A stretch of DNA of 47,955 nt from NCBI RefSeq assembly GCF_000290615.1, contig NZ_ALAS01000070.1, positions 1 through 47,955 on the forward strand. Reading direction: 5' to 3'. The stretch is from Heyndrickxia coagulans DSM 1 = ATCC 7050 (GTDB lineage: Bacteria; Bacillota; Bacilli; Bacillales; Bacillaceae_C). The translations under genes and the position numbers were made by a program. The notes under the pieces were generated by a model. The model searched no databases and was not told where the DNA came from. It saw only the letters and a program-made list of their open reading frames with translations. Below, piece after piece: positions 9,043 through 17,861 of the stretch. The number at the start of each line of letters is the position of its first letter. Position 1 is the stretch's first letter.

Positions 9043-10163
9043 CACTTTTCCCCCTCCCCGTTTTTTTGCTTTTTATAGAACGGTGTTTGGACAACGACGG
9101 CTTTGATCTTTTTGGAACGGACATCCACTTCTACTTCGGTGCCGGGCGCGTCCCACGGTACACGCAAAAGGGCAAGGCCGATATTTTTCTTTAAAGTCGG
9201 CGACTGTGTCCCGGTTGTCACCATGCCAATCCGCTCATCCCCTGCATAAACGCTGTATCCGTGGCGCGGAATGCCGCGGCCGGTCATTTCGATGCCGGCA
9301 AGGCGCCGTTTCAGGCCTTCTGCTTTCTGTGCAAGGAGCGCCTGTTTCCCGATAAAATCCGCTTCTTTCTTAAGCTTTACAGCAAACCCGATGCCGGCTT
9401 CAAGCGGGGAAATGTCTTCTGCCAATTCCTGGCCGTAAAGGCAGAGCCCGGCTTCAAAGCGGAGCGTATCCCTCGCCCCGAGCCCGCACGGCAAAACGCC
9501 TTTTTCCCGGCCCTTCGCCAATATTTCGTCCCACAGCTTTGGCGCATCTTCACTGCGGCAGTAAATTTCAAAGCCGTCTTCGCCCGTGTAACCGGTTCTC
9601 GAAAGCAGCACTTTACAACCGGCAACATTTGCGTTTTCAATAAATGAAAACGATGGAATGGTAAAAACATCCGCTTCTGGCGCAAGTTTTTGCATTACTT
9701 CCGCAGCAAGCGGCCCCTGGAGCGCGAGCTGGGCAACGTTTACGCTGATGTCCGTTATAGAAACATCCTCCGTCCGGTGTGAAACAAGCCATTTGTAATC
9801 TTTTTCCGTATTGGCGGCATTCACCACGAGCCAATACCGGTTTTCGCCCAATTGGTAAACCAGCAAATCATCGACTGTGCCGCCGGCTTCATTGCACATG
9901 GCGGTATATTGGGCAGCACCCGGCTTCAATTTGGACACATCGTTCGTCATCATTTTTTGAAGGAAGCCAAGGCTTTCCGGCCCCTCCACCAGGATTTCGC
10001 CCATATGCGAAACATCAAACAGGCCTGCCCGTGTGCGGACGGCTTCGTGTTCGGCTTTAATGCCCGAAAATTGCACCGGCAGTTCCCAACCGCCGAAACC
10101 GGTCGTTTTTGCGCCGTATTTCCGGTAAACATCATATAATGGCGTCCGTTTTAATTCCGGCAT
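9042..10163 (-). CDS. gcvT: Aminomethyltransferase (glycine cleavage T-protein)
   Basis: The 373-residue T-protein transfers the methylene carbon from aminomethyl-GcvH to tetrahydrofolate and releases ammonia. Family signatures include TPLYDVY at the N-terminus, FDVSHMGEI, the segment [15 protein letters not shown], and [19 protein letters not shown] 10163 follows GGAGGGG at 6 bases; an upstream in-frame start at 10262 would lie within the riboswitch terminator. It is the first gene of the operon and the direct target of the glycine switch. Confidence 0.96.
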   Translation of the reverse strand: MPELKRTPLYDVYRKYGAKTTGFGGWELPVQFSGIKAEHEAVRTRAGLFDVSHMGEILVEGPESLGFLQKMMTNDVSKLKPGAAQYTAMCNEAGGTVDDLLVYQLGENRYWLVVNAANTEKDYKWLVSHRTEDVSITDISVNVAQLALQGPLAAEVMQKLAPEADVFTIPSFSFIENANVAGCKVLLSRTGYTGEDGFEIYCRSEDAPKLWDEILAKGREKGVLPCGLGARDTLRFEAGLCLYGQELAEDISPLEAGIGFAVKLKKEADFIGKQALLAQKAEGLKRRLAGIEMTGRGIPRHGYSVYAGDERIGMVTTGTQSPTLKKNIGLALLRVPWDAPGTEVEVDVRSKKIKAVVVQTPFYKKQKNGEGEK

Positions 10164-10215
10164 TAGTACCCCTCCATTCTGCTTTTTATCCGGATGTGGA
10201 TCCGGGAGCAAAAAA

Positions 10216-10254
10216 ACAGGGAATATTCCGCCTGCTTCACGAAATATTCCCTGT
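10216..10254 (-). terminator. Expression-platform terminator of the glycine riboswitch
   Basis: Twelve-base arms ACAGGGAATATT and AATATTCCCTGT pair, and a T run follows in the minus-strand reading. The hairpin sits between the second aptamer and gcvT, and its upper arm overlaps the aptamer's last bases, as expected if glycine binding prevents terminator formation and turns the operon on. Confidence 0.85.
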
Positions 10255-10428
10255 CCTTGCACCTGAAAGTTTACCGAAAAACGGTTTTCCCCTTTGGTGG
10301 CTTCCCGAAAAAAGAAGCGCTCTCCAGAGATGCGTCAAATTAAGAGTCCTTTTGCCTGAGAGATTCACGTTTCCGCTTGCTCCGTCGGCGCTACAAAAAA
10401 TGCAGTCTCTCCTCTTATTCTCATCCGC
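10255..10428 (-). promoter_or_regulatory. Tandem glycine riboswitch of the gcv operon
   Basis: On the minus strand two successive glycine aptamers are readable. The first opens with GGAGAGACTG, passes CGCCGACGGAGCAAG and closes with CTCTCAGGCAAAAGGACTC. The second opens with CTCTGGAGAGCGC, passes CCACCAAAGGGG and closes with TTTCAGGTGCAAGGACAG. This is the known two-aptamer gcvT class from Bacillus. Together with the terminator that follows it predicts activation of gcvT-gcvPA-gcvPB by glycine. The operon promoter should lie upstream, in about 10440-10500, but I see no clear -35/-10 pair. Confidence 0.93.
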
Positions 10429-10642
10429 CAATATTCAGTTCAAAATCGGGCATACTAAAATTAAAATGCCTGATGCAGGCTGTTCCATACGATTTTCCCT
10501 GTAAACCCTGTAAAAACGCTTGGTCAGTTTCATCGTATCATGACACCATTCTGAAAATCAATTGAATTTTTTAAAATAAAAAGCGGCTGTAAGAACTGGA
10601 AAACGATGCATCGGGGACGATTGGAAAAGGAGTGCAGGCAGC
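10429..10642. other. Divergent intergenic region between the gcv operon and yqhH
   Basis: Together with the riboswitch this region separates two divergent transcription units. It should hold the promoters of both. A TAGTAT that could be the gcv -10 is present near 10455 on the minus strand, but without a good -35. AAGGAG near 10626 is the yqhH ribosome binding site. Nothing else was recognised. Confidence 0.4.
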
Positions 10643-12346
10643 ATGGAAGTCAACATTGAATTTGACCGCTCGTGGGAAACGGAATTGATGGAACGCTATC
10701 AGGAGGACGGGCCGTGGGGAAAATGGGAACTTTATAAGCTTGCAGTGGAAATGGAAAAACGGCTGGTCATTCCGGAATTTGAAGGGTTGCAGGCGCCAAA
10801 GCATCTGGCCAATGTCAAACCGCTTGCGCACCAGCTGGAAGCGGCCCGCCAGGTGGTTGAAAAGATGAACGGCAAAGCCATTTTGGCGGATGAAGTCGGG
10901 CTTGGAAAAACGATTGAAGCCGGCCTTATTTTAAAAGAATATATGATTCGCGGGCTTGCAAAAAAAGTGCTCATTTTGGTCCCGGCATCGCTCGTGTCGC
11001 AATGGGTCGCGGAACTGAACAGCAAATTCCATATTCCCGCTGTCGGGCAGAAGAAAAGTTATATGTGGGAGCAGTATGACTGTGTTGTCTCTTCCATTGA
11101 CACCGCAAAAAGAAGCCCGCACCGCGACATCATTTACAAGCAGCAGTACGACATGATTATTATTGACGAGGCGCACAAGCTGAAAAATCCGAATACAAAA
11201 AACTACGCATTTGTCCAGGGCTTAAAGAAGAAATTCTGCCTGCTTTTGACGGCGACACCGATCCAAAACCGGATCGATGAAATCTTCCACCTTGTCTCCC
11301 TGCTGAAACCCGGCCATTTAGGCAGCGAATCGAATTTCAGCAAAAAATATAAAAATGGGGACAGGCAGGTGAAGGAAGACGAACATTTGCGGAAGCTGGT
11401 CAGCAAAGTGATGATCCGGAACCGGCGCACAAACACCGGGGTGGAATGGACAAAACGGCGCGTTGAAACGGTGCTGATTGACTTCAGCAAAGAAGAGCGC
11501 GAACTGTATGACGCGCTGCAAACGATCCGCAGAGGCAGCGAATCGTACAGCCGCGCCGGCTTCTCGCTATTGACGCTGCAGCGTGAGGCGTGTTCGAGCC
11601 GGGAAGCCGTTTTTGTAACCTTAAAAAACCTGCTGAAAAAAACGGAACAGCCCTCGCCCGTTTTAGAAGAAACCGTTGCTGCGCTGATCCAGAAAATTGA
11701 AGCGATAAAAACCAATTCAAAAGCGGAAAAAGCGCTCGAGCTTATCCAAAACATTGATGATAAAGTGATCATTTTTACGGAATACCGGGCAACACAGCTT
11801 TACCTGCAATGGTTTTTAAAACAACACGGCATTTCATCCGTCCCGTTCCGCGGCGGCTTTAAGCGCGGCAAAAAAGACTGGATGCGGCAGCTGTTTGAAA
11901 ACCGCGCCCAGGTGCTCATTGCGACAGAAGCGGGCGGTGAAGGGATCAACCTGCAATTTTGCCACCATATGATCAATTTTGATCTGCCGTGGAACCCGAT
12001 GCGGCTCGAGCAAAGGATCGGGCGTGTCCACCGCCTTGGCCAGGAAAAGGATGTGCATATTTATAATTTCGCAACCAAAAATACGGTTGAAGAACATATC
12101 ATGAAACTGTTGTACGAAAAAATCCATTTGTTTGAGCGGGTAATCGGGGAACTCGATGAAATTCTGACCCGGCTCGAATTCGGAAAACTGGAAGACCACC
12201 TGCTGGATGTCTTCCAAAACTCCAAATCGGAAGGCGAAATGAACATCAAAATGGAAAATCTCACCCAAATGATCGAATTTGCGGAAGCGGTACGGAAAGA
12301 GGAGGGAAATGCGGATGCTGCAGGAAGAAATACATCAATATCTTGA
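10643..12346 (+). CDS. yqhH: SNF2-family DEAD/DEAH-box helicase YqhH
   Basis: The 567-residue protein has the two RecA-like domains of the Swi2/Snf2 family. Walker A is DEVGLGKT at residues 83-90, motif II is IIIDEAHK at about 172-179, motif III is LTATPIQN at about 202-209, and motifs V-VI include EGINLQF and QRIGRVHRLGQ near residues 430-466. The family remodels nucleic acid-protein complexes; RapA-like roles at RNA polymerase are known for relatives, but the YqhH target is not established. ATG 10643 is preceded by AAGGAG. Its end overlaps yqhG by 32 bases. Divergent from gcvT as in B. subtilis. Confidence 0.9.
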   Translation: MEVNIEFDRSWETELMERYQEDGPWGKWELYKLAVEMEKRLVIPEFEGLQAPKHLANVKPLAHQLEAARQVVEKMNGKAILADEVGLGKTIEAGLILKEYMIRGLAKKVLILVPASLVSQWVAELNSKFHIPAVGQKKSYMWEQYDCVVSSIDTAKRSPHRDIIYKQQYDMIIIDEAHKLKNPNTKNYAFVQGLKKKFCLLLTATPIQNRIDEIFHLVSLLKPGHLGSESNFSKKYKNGDRQVKEDEHLRKLVSKVMIRNRRTNTGVEWTKRRVETVLIDFSKEERELYDALQTIRRGSESYSRAGFSLLTLQREACSSREAVFVTLKNLLKKTEQPSPVLEETVAALIQKIEAIKTNSKAEKALELIQNIDDKVIIFTEYRATQLYLQWFLKQHGISSVPFRGGFKRGKKDWMRQLFENRAQVLIATEAGGEGINLQFCHHMINFDLPWNPMRLEQRIGRVHRLGQEKDVHIYNFATKNTVEEHIMKLLYEKIHLFERVIGELDEILTRLEFGKLEDHLLDVFQNSKSEGEMNIKMENLTQMIEFAEAVRKEEGNADAAGRNTSIS

Positions 12347-13106
12347 ACGCTTTTTTGAAGCAAACGGCGCTGTATTGGTTGAAAACCGCCCCGGCTGGAT
12401 GACGGTGCAGCTGACGGTTGAACTGGATAAGGCGTTAATGAACCGGCCGTTTTACTGGTCCTATCTTGAAAAAACAGGCGGCATCCCGAATCCGATGACC
12501 GTCACGTTCATTACGGACCAGGAAAAAGCACCGGATACGGTAAAAGGGGAACCGGTCCATTTTGGAAGCCCCCGTCTGAACCAGATTTTCGAGACGGCAA
12601 AGCAGTTTTCCCGCTATATCCGCCTGTTTGAAGACGTCCGCCCCGGGCAAAAACAGGTGCCACTTTACCCTTGGCTTGGGATGAACGCCAAAATTTCGTA
12701 CCGCTGTGATTTAAAAAAAGATGTATTCCGCTCGATCGGGTTGAATTTAATCCACGGCACAATGGCTGAAAATTTTCAGGACTTGCTGGAACAACGGGCA
12801 CTGACGCCGAAAATTCCGGATTATTGTTTTACACTGACGCCGATTATCATGCCGAAAAGCGCCGTCACCAGGATTGAACAGTATATCCGGCAAGGCTTGT
12901 CGAAAGAACCGCATCATTGGGCGGAAGAAGCGGTAAAACGGTGGCACCAGGATCTCGCGCTGTTGGACCATTTTTACGAAGATATGGAAGAGCGCCCGGA
13001 ATCGTATGAAATTGAAAAACAGGCGCTGAAGGAACAGTATGAGCCGAAAATTACCGTTCATGTCCTAAACGGCGGCCTCTTTTATTTAAAGGATGCGTTT
13101 ATATAA
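12315..13106 (+). CDS. yqhG: YqhG family protein
   Basis: The 263-residue soluble protein belongs to the YqhG family, of unknown function, which consistently accompanies yqhH. It has no signal peptide or membrane segment and is rich in charged residues, with a conserved-looking NLIHGTMAENFQDLL stretch in the middle and a C-terminal NGGLFYLKDAF. ATG 12315 sits 8 bases after GGAGGG; ATG 12309 is too close to that site. The 32-base overlap with yqhH suggests coupled translation and a shared complex, which is inference. Confidence 0.85.
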   Translation: MLQEEIHQYLERFFEANGAVLVENRPGWMTVQLTVELDKALMNRPFYWSYLEKTGGIPNPMTVTFITDQEKAPDTVKGEPVHFGSPRLNQIFETAKQFSRYIRLFEDVRPGQKQVPLYPWLGMNAKISYRCDLKKDVFRSIGLNLIHGTMAENFQDLLEQRALTPKIPDYCFTLTPIIMPKSAVTRIEQYIRQGLSKEPHHWAEEAVKRWHQDLALLDHFYEDMEERPESYEIEKQALKEQYEPKITVHVLNGGLFYLKDAFI

Positions 13107-13136
13107 ATCAGGCAGCCCCAAAAAGGCTGCCTGATT
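13106..13136 (+). terminator. Hairpin after yqhG
   Basis: Twelve-base arms AATCAGGCAGCC and GGCTGCCTGATT around a seven-base loop begin at the yqhG stop. The following sequence is only moderately T-rich. It also lies just beyond the yqzE stop on the other strand, so it may serve both convergent units. Confidence 0.7.
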
Positions 13137-13139
13137 CTG

Positions 13140-13316
13140 CTACTGTTTTCTTTTGAAAAAGAGAAAAAAATAAGGAAGAATGCCGAACCATCTTTCGGCA
13201 AAAGGCGGCATCTCTTCCTTTTTCTCGTTCCGCTTTTTCTGCCGCTCGCTTTTTGGCGTGCTCATATACTGCATCCATGTTTGTGCCAGCAATTTGACAT
13301 AATCATTTGTCGACAT
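13140..13316 (-). CDS. yqzE: YqzE family protein
   Basis: A 58-residue protein that starts MSTNDYVKLLAQTWMQYM, continues with a lysine- and glutamate-rich middle, and ends in FGILPYFFLFFKRK, a possible membrane-interacting tail. It matches the short YqzE family encoded next to the comG operon in Bacillus; no function is known. ATG 13316 overlaps the 3' end of aroK by 14 bases. An in-frame upstream start at 13328 has poorer context. Confidence 0.8.
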   Translation of the reverse strand: MSTNDYVKLLAQTWMQYMSTPKSERQKKRNEKKEEMPPFAERWFGILPYFFLFFKRKQ

Positions 13317-13860
13317 TGGCGCCACCATCCTTACAGGCGCCAGTATAACCGAAAGCTTCCGTTTTTATGCGGCCGGAAATTTCCGCAACAATCTCCGCAA
13401 CCGATTTTCCCGTCGTATCAATAACCAAATCGGCACACGAAAGGTAAAACGGCCGCCTTTTTTTGTAAAGGGCGATGATCTCCTCCTTTGTCCTTCCTGT
13501 TGCGACAGGCCTTGAGGGGTCATTTTGAATGCGTGAAACCAGGATTTCCGGATCGCAATCCAGAAAAACCGTCACGCCGTCCCGTTTTAATAGACAGGCG
13601 TTCTCTTCCCGCATGACAATCCCCCCGCCTGTCATGATCACCCCTGCAAGCGATGCGGCCCGTTTCAGCATTTCTGTTTCTTTCCGGCGAAAATAGGCTT
13701 CCCCTTTTACAGCAAAAATGGCAGCGGGCGGCATTCCTTCCTCATCTTCAATCCAGCGGTCAAGATCCGTCGCCGCACTGCCCAAAAGCGAGGCGAGCGC
13801 ATGGCCGACAGTCGTTTTTCCGGCACCCATAAACCCGGTCAAATAGATCCTTTTGTTCAT
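13303..13860 (-). CDS. aroK: Shikimate kinase
   Basis: The 185-residue enzyme phosphorylates shikimate in aromatic amino acid synthesis. It shows the P-loop GFMGAGKTTVG at residues 9-19, the shikimate-site DLDRWIE around residue 33, and the TGGGIVMREEN stretch near residue 78. ATG 13860 overlaps the comGG TGA in an ATGA and follows GGAGG. So this housekeeping gene is cotranscribed with, and translationally coupled to, the competence operon, as its B. subtilis counterpart aroI is a close neighbour of comG. Confidence 0.93.
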   Translation of the reverse strand: MNKRIYLTGFMGAGKTTVGHALASLLGSAATDLDRWIEDEEGMPPAAIFAVKGEAYFRRKETEMLKRAASLAGVIMTGGGIVMREENACLLKRDGVTVFLDCDPEILVSRIQNDPSRPVATGRTKEEIIALYKKRRPFYLSCADLVIDTTGKSVAEIVAEISGRIKTEAFGYTGACKDGGANVDK

Positions 13861-14225
13861 TGTTCCTCCCATTGAAGCACCTTTTTTTCTGCCTGATTAT
13901 ATCGTATCGTACTTTTAAACAGTTCACCACTGCCATTTTCCGCAGTTAAGGAAATCACTGCAGTATCCCCGTCCTGTTTGATATTGTAAGACACCAATCC
14001 GTCTGAAAAACGGAGTTCCCCCGGGCTTTTGTCGCCTTTTTCCAATTTTTGCGCCGCCTCCCTGATGGCGAAAAGCGACATGGTATTCCGCAAATAATAT
14101 TCCTTCACCAGCACGGCATATTTCTTTTCGCCTAGGTAAATATTTGTTCCCGAAATGACCATACTGCATGCGGCAAGCGCCAAAAACAGCACTACCGGCA
14201 AAATAAACCCTTTTTGCCTGTTCAT
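13857..14225 (-). CDS. comGG: Competence minor pseudopilin ComGG
   Basis: The 122-residue protein has a short basic leader, the cleavage-site sequence KGFILP, and a hydrophobic N-terminal helix (about residues 8-26). Unlike the other pseudopilins here it has no Glu at position 5 of the mature helix, which is also typical of B. subtilis ComGG and of GspK-type minor pilins. It follows comGF with a 4-base overlap and overlaps aroK. Confidence 0.82.
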   Translation of the reverse strand: MNRQKGFILPVVLFLALAACSMVISGTNIYLGEKKYAVLVKEYYLRNTMSLFAIREAAQKLEKGDKSPGELRFSDGLVSYNIKQDGDTAVISLTAENGSGELFKSTIRYNQAEKKVLQWEEQ

Positions 14226-14704
14226 CGGGCATTGCCCTCCGTTTGGCCGAAGAACGCATGGCGGGAAAGAAAGGTCATTTCCGCTGTTTTTTCCGCGCCA
14301 TTCGGATAAACAGCGGACACTTTGACCCCGTTTCCTGTTGCCGCAAATTGGATGGACCGCACATTTTGGAGCACAATTTGATGCCCCTCACCGTCCACTC
14401 TCCGCCGCAAACTGTTCTGGTACGGTTCATACGTAACCGTCCTTCCTGCCTCGTTCAGTTTCAAAGTATTTTGGGCTGCCTGGCACGAGCTGCTCACCCG
14501 GATTTCTTTGCGCAACTGCATGAGAAAAAGATTCCACTCTTCATCTTCTTCCGGCCGGAATGCTTCCCCGGCTGTCCCGAATGTTTTCACTGCCAGGGGA
14601 AAAAGTGAGAACAAGGAAGTGACGAGAAACAGCACGCACACGCTTTCAAGCAGCGTAAAGCCTTTTTCATTGCCGGAGCGAAACACAAGTCTTGTTTTGC
14701 TCAT
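14222..14704 (-). CDS. comGF: Competence protein ComGF
   Basis: The protein, about 160 residues from ATG 14704, carries the prepilin motif KGFTLLES followed by a hydrophobic helix, then a variable extracellular domain. ComGF is needed for assembling the DNA-uptake pseudopilus. The start is uncertain: ATG 14704 is 11 bases after GAAAGG and is inside comGE; the open frame continues upstream but the longer N-terminus would bury the pilin signal. It overlaps comGG. Confidence 0.82.
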   Translation of the reverse strand: MSKTRLVFRSGNEKGFTLLESVCVLFLVTSLFSLFPLAVKTFGTAGEAFRPEEDEEWNLFLMQLRKEIRVSSSCQAAQNTLKLNEAGRTVTYEPYQNSLRRRVDGEGHQIVLQNVRSIQFAATGNGVKVSAVYPNGAEKTAEMTFLSRHAFFGQTEGNAR

Positions 14705-14975
14705 GTTTGACACATGCCTTTCTGCCATTGTCTTTGATTTGAAATGTCCACGTGGCCCCGCCGGCCTTTTTTTCTTTTTCAACGACTTTTCCGGTAAAAG
14801 TCCATTCCTCCGTTTTTTCGTATAAAAAACGGGCTGCCTCCATCTCCTGTTTTGTCTCTTTGATCTGGCCAAGCATATGGAGAAACGGCGGGAACAAGCA
14901 GGCCGCCATCAGGCAAAATACGGCAAACGCAGCGATGACTTCCGGAAAAGTAAAGCCCCGTTCACTCTTCGACAT
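14667..14975 (-). CDS. comGE: Competence minor pseudopilin ComGE
   Basis: The 102-residue protein begins MSKSERGFTFPEV, a class III prepilin signal cut after Gly by ComC, with the +5 Glu present. A hydrophobic helix and a short charged domain follow. ATG 14975 overlaps comGD by 14 bases, and the gene overlaps comGF by 38 bases. Confidence 0.8.
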   Translation of the reverse strand: MSKSERGFTFPEVIAAFAVFCLMAACLFPPFLHMLGQIKETKQEMEAARFLYEKTEEWTFTGKVVEKEKKAGGATWTFQIKDNGRKACVKHEQNKTCVSLRQ

Positions 14976-15405
14976 AAAACCGCCCGCTTCCAATATGCGT
15001 AACCAGCTTGATTTGTTCTCCGCCGGACTGGAAATAGAGCGTGCCGAACTGGGTAACATTCCCGTCCGGCCCGATCGTATAGGAATGAAAGCTGCCGTTT
15101 TCGAACATTTTGATGCCTTCCGGAAGCTTTCTTTTTACAATCGCCGCATTTTTCCTCGCCTCAAAAATGGAATACATATTGTTCTGGCGGAAAAATTGGA
15201 CGTATACGTTCGTCTGGCGGGAAATCGCGTCCGTTTGCGCCAGGTACAAATCATTTTCAAGCTGGTTGATGAACATTTTTTTGACGGTCGTATGTTTCAC
15301 CGGCTTAAATCCGGCAAACGCAAGGGCGGTGATCACGGATACAATCAACAAAACAACGAGCATTTCCGGAAAGGTAAAACCGGCTTCGTTTTTTGGCCGC
15401 TTCAC
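14962..15405 (-). CDS. comGD: Competence pseudopilin ComGD
   Basis: The 147-residue protein has the prepilin motif AGFTFPEML and a long hydrophobic helix, then a GspH/PilE-like beta-rich domain ending GSGRFYVEE. It is a minor pseudopilin of the DNA-uptake apparatus. Four-base overlap with comGC upstream and overlap with comGE downstream. Confidence 0.85.
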   Translation of the reverse strand: MKRPKNEAGFTFPEMLVVLLIVSVITALAFAGFKPVKHTTVKKMFINQLENDLYLAQTDAISRQTNVYVQFFRQNNMYSIFEARKNAAIVKRKLPEGIKMFENGSFHSYTIGPDGNVTQFGTLYFQSGGEQIKLVTHIGSGRFYVEE

Positions 15406-15713
15406 TTTGCAACCTCCGTTACTTTCCCGTCCGCCCCGATGTTCACTCCGTTTCCATTTGGGCAGCTCGTTTTCGACACATAGCCGCCGTCTTTCAACTG
15501 GCTGATGGATGACGGATATTCATTGTGGTCCATTTCATACGCCTGCACCTGACCCTGCACCATGGCAATGAACGCATCGCAACCTTTGTTATTGATCGCA
15601 TCGGTATGTTTGGAAATGTTCGGAATCATCAAAAACAAGAGAACCGTAATAACGAGCAAAACAATCAGCATTTCGATCAGCGTAAAACCTTTTTGATTTT
15701 TGATTAAAGACAT
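15402..15713 (-). CDS. comGC: Competence major pseudopilin ComGC
   Basis: The 103-residue protein carries the textbook signal QKGFTLIEMLIVLLVI and two Cys residues (in GCDAF and TSCPNG) that can form the disulfide known in ComGC. It is the main subunit of the pseudopilus that pulls DNA to the membrane. ATG 15713 lies 9 bases after AAGGAG; the TTG at 15719 is too close. Confidence 0.93.
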   Translation of the reverse strand: MSLIKNQKGFTLIEMLIVLLVITVLLFLMIPNISKHTDAINNKGCDAFIAMVQGQVQAYEMDHNEYPSSISQLKDGGYVSKTSCPNGNGVNIGADGKVTEVAK

Positions 15714-15781
15714 GGGCAATTTCTCCTTTCTTTTTCTGGGGGGAAGGCTTTAAGCCCCGCCGCCCGGCAAGCCTTCCCCGG

Positions 15782-16852
15782 TTAAACCGCGTCAATCATC
15801 TGGAACATCGGCAGCATGATCGACAAATAAATGGCAACCAAAAAGAAACCGATGAAAATAAATATAACCGGTTGAATCAGCCCGAACAGGCTTTGGATTT
15901 TCTCTTCCATTCTTTTCAAGCTAATTTGGCTGTAATAATAGAGTTCCTGATCAAGGCGCCCGTTTTTCTCCCCGTGGCGCACCAAAATGACCAGCTGCGG
16001 CTCGATAAACGGGACAGAGGCCAGAGCGTGGGAAAATGTCTCGCCGGCAAGCAGTTTTTCGCGCACATATTTTGCGGTATCGCGCCAAAGCGGCTTGAAA
16101 TTTTGCGATTCCATTACATGCAGAATTTCATAGACGGAAAAACCGCTTTTCAGCATAAAGCTCCATTCTCTCGCCAAAAACTGGCTGTAGTAACTGGTAT
16201 AGTAAAAACGGGATACCGGCAGCCGCGAAAGCCATGCCGCCTGCACGAGCGGTTTTTTTCTTTTAAAATAGAGAAAAAAGAGTGTGAAAAACAGGAAGAG
16301 AAAATTACTTAAAACCAGGATATCATGCGGGGCCTGTTCCATGATGGCCAGGAACAGCCGGAGATTTCGCGAAGGCTTGTAATCCATTGCGACATACATA
16401 TGTTCAAATTGCGGCAGCAGCACGTTTCTCACAAAAGCCGTGGCGATAAATAGCGCGGCTGCCAGTATGAGCGGATAACGGATCAGTTTCCAAAAGGCAA
16501 GGGCGTCCTCGTGCTTTTTCAATAAGTAAGCACCTGCCTCTTTAAGGGCAGCAACCATCTCCCCGTGCCGCCCGGCAAAATAAATTTGCATGCATGCGTT
16601 GGCATCAAACCGGTGTTTCAGCAGCACGTCATGGAGCGGCGTTCCGTTTTGCAGCTGTTTGTTCATGGAACGCGCATTCAGTTCGCCGTCCACATGCCCG
16701 AGAAAATCAATAGCATCCGCAATCGGAAATCCGTTTTCGAGCATTTCACCGACCCGGGTAAGAAAGCGCCCCTGTTGTTTGAGGCTTATCCGCTTCTTCC
16801 TCTTCGGCAATCCAGCGGTGATACTCTTCTTCAGAAATGTATCCAAGCACAA
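15782..16852 (-). CDS. comGB: Competence pilus platform protein ComGB
   Basis: The protein of about 356 residues is the polytopic inner-membrane platform (GspF/PilC family) on which the ATPase ComGA assembles the pseudopilus. It contains two T2SSF domains, with membrane segments near residues 125-150 and 175-200 and a C-terminal IFIFIGFFLVAIYLSIMLPMF. The start is uncertain: TTG 16852 lies 2 bases after AAGGGGA and TTG 16846 lies 8 bases after it. Either way the gene begins about 100 bases inside comGA. Confidence 0.9.
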   Translation of the reverse strand: MCLDTFLKKSITAGLPKRKKRISLKQQGRFLTRVGEMLENGFPIADAIDFLGHVDGELNARSMNKQLQNGTPLHDVLLKHRFDANACMQIYFAGRHGEMVAALKEAGAYLLKKHEDALAFWKLIRYPLILAAALFIATAFVRNVLLPQFEHMYVAMDYKPSRNLRLFLAIMEQAPHDILVLSNFLFLFFTLFFLYFKRKKPLVQAAWLSRLPVSRFYYTSYYSQFLAREWSFMLKSGFSVYEILHVMESQNFKPLWRDTAKYVREKLLAGETFSHALASVPFIEPQLVILVRHGEKNGRLDQELYYYSQISLKRMEEKIQSLFGLIQPVIFIFIGFFLVAIYLSIMLPMFQMIDAV

Positions 16853-17861
16853 TCCCCTTTCTGAGCCATTCTTTCAGCGTCGGATAATGGTAGCGGACCT
16901 GTTCCCCCTTTGCTTCTTTCAGCACCCGCTGCAAATTTTTCCCGTACAGCAGCTCATATACCGCGGTTTGCCGCTTTTTCCGGCTGCCGGGACAATCATG
17001 CGGGCAGCGGATGCCGCCGCATACCGGACAACGCAATGTAATCAGCCGCTGTGCGCTGACAGCGAGCAAAGTCTGCTCCATTTCGTGGATGCTCACGCCG
17101 AATTCCATCAGCCTGTAAATCGCGCCCTTTGCGTCACGCGTATGCAAAGTCGTCAGGACAAGATGGCCGGTAAGCGATGCGCGGACCGCAATTCTTGCTG
17201 TTTCGGCATCGCGGATTTCCCCCACCAGGATAATATCCGGATCATGGCGCAAAATTGCTTTCAGCCCTGTGCTATAAGTAATGCCTGCTTTTTCATTCAC
17301 CTGCACCTGCAAAAACGAATCGCTTTGTTTTTCAACAGGGTCTTCCAGTGTAATTACATTCCGTAAAAACCGTTTTGCGCAGTGCTCAACAAGCGTATAC
17401 ATCGTCGTCGACTTGCCGCTTCCGGTCGGACCGCTGAAAATCAGCATGCCGTGCGAATGGTTTAATAGCGCCATTAATTTTTTCGTGCTCGATTGAAAAA
17501 GTGAAATTTGGCTGAGCTGGAATTGTTCTTCGTGGGGCAAAATCCGGATGACGAGGCTCTCTTTGGAAAGAGAGGTTGGCAGCGTCGAAATCCTTAAGGA
17601 GACCGCTTGCTGCAAAACGTTTATGGCAAACGACCCGCTTTGGGGCTTTCGTTTTTCACTGATATCCATGGAAGACATAAATTTTAAATGGGATATCAGC
17701 CTTTCCCCGGCTTTCGCGGAAAGGTTGCGGTGGGGGTACAGCCTTCCGTACTGCCGGAACTGGACATGGTAATGCTTCTCTTTCGGAACGATATGGACAT
17801 CGGTCACATTGTTTTTCACCGCCTGTCCAATCAATAGTTCCGCGATTTTTTCTACCGACAT
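16746..17861 (-). CDS. comGA: Competence pilus ATPase ComGA
   Basis: The 371-residue traffic ATPase powers pseudopilus assembly for DNA uptake. It has Walker A GPTGSGKST near residue 142, the Asp-box segment TLEDPVEK, Walker B ILVGEIRDAETA near 215, and a C-terminal zinc-knuckle-like CPVCGGIRCPHDC. ATG 17861 is the first possible start after an in-frame TGA; the AAAGGTGG site lies rather far away (about 13 bases). It is the first gene of comGA-GB-GC-GD-GE-GF-GG-aroK-yqzE. I looked for ComK boxes upstream and did not find a clear pair. Confidence 0.94.
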   Translation of the reverse strand: MSVEKIAELLIGQAVKNNVTDVHIVPKEKHYHVQFRQYGRLYPHRNLSAKAGERLISHLKFMSSMDISEKRKPQSGSFAINVLQQAVSLRISTLPTSLSKESLVIRILPHEEQFQLSQISLFQSSTKKLMALLNHSHGMLIFSGPTGSGKSTTMYTLVEHCAKRFLRNVITLEDPVEKQSDSFLQVQVNEKAGITYSTGLKAILRHDPDIILVGEIRDAETARIAVRASLTGHLVLTTLHTRDAKGAIYRLMEFGVSIHEMEQTLLAVSAQRLITLRCPVCGGIRCPHDCPGSRKKRQTAVYELLYGKNLQRVLKEAKGEQVRYHYPTLKEWLRKGIVLGYISEEEYHRWIAEEEEADKPQTTGALSYPGR

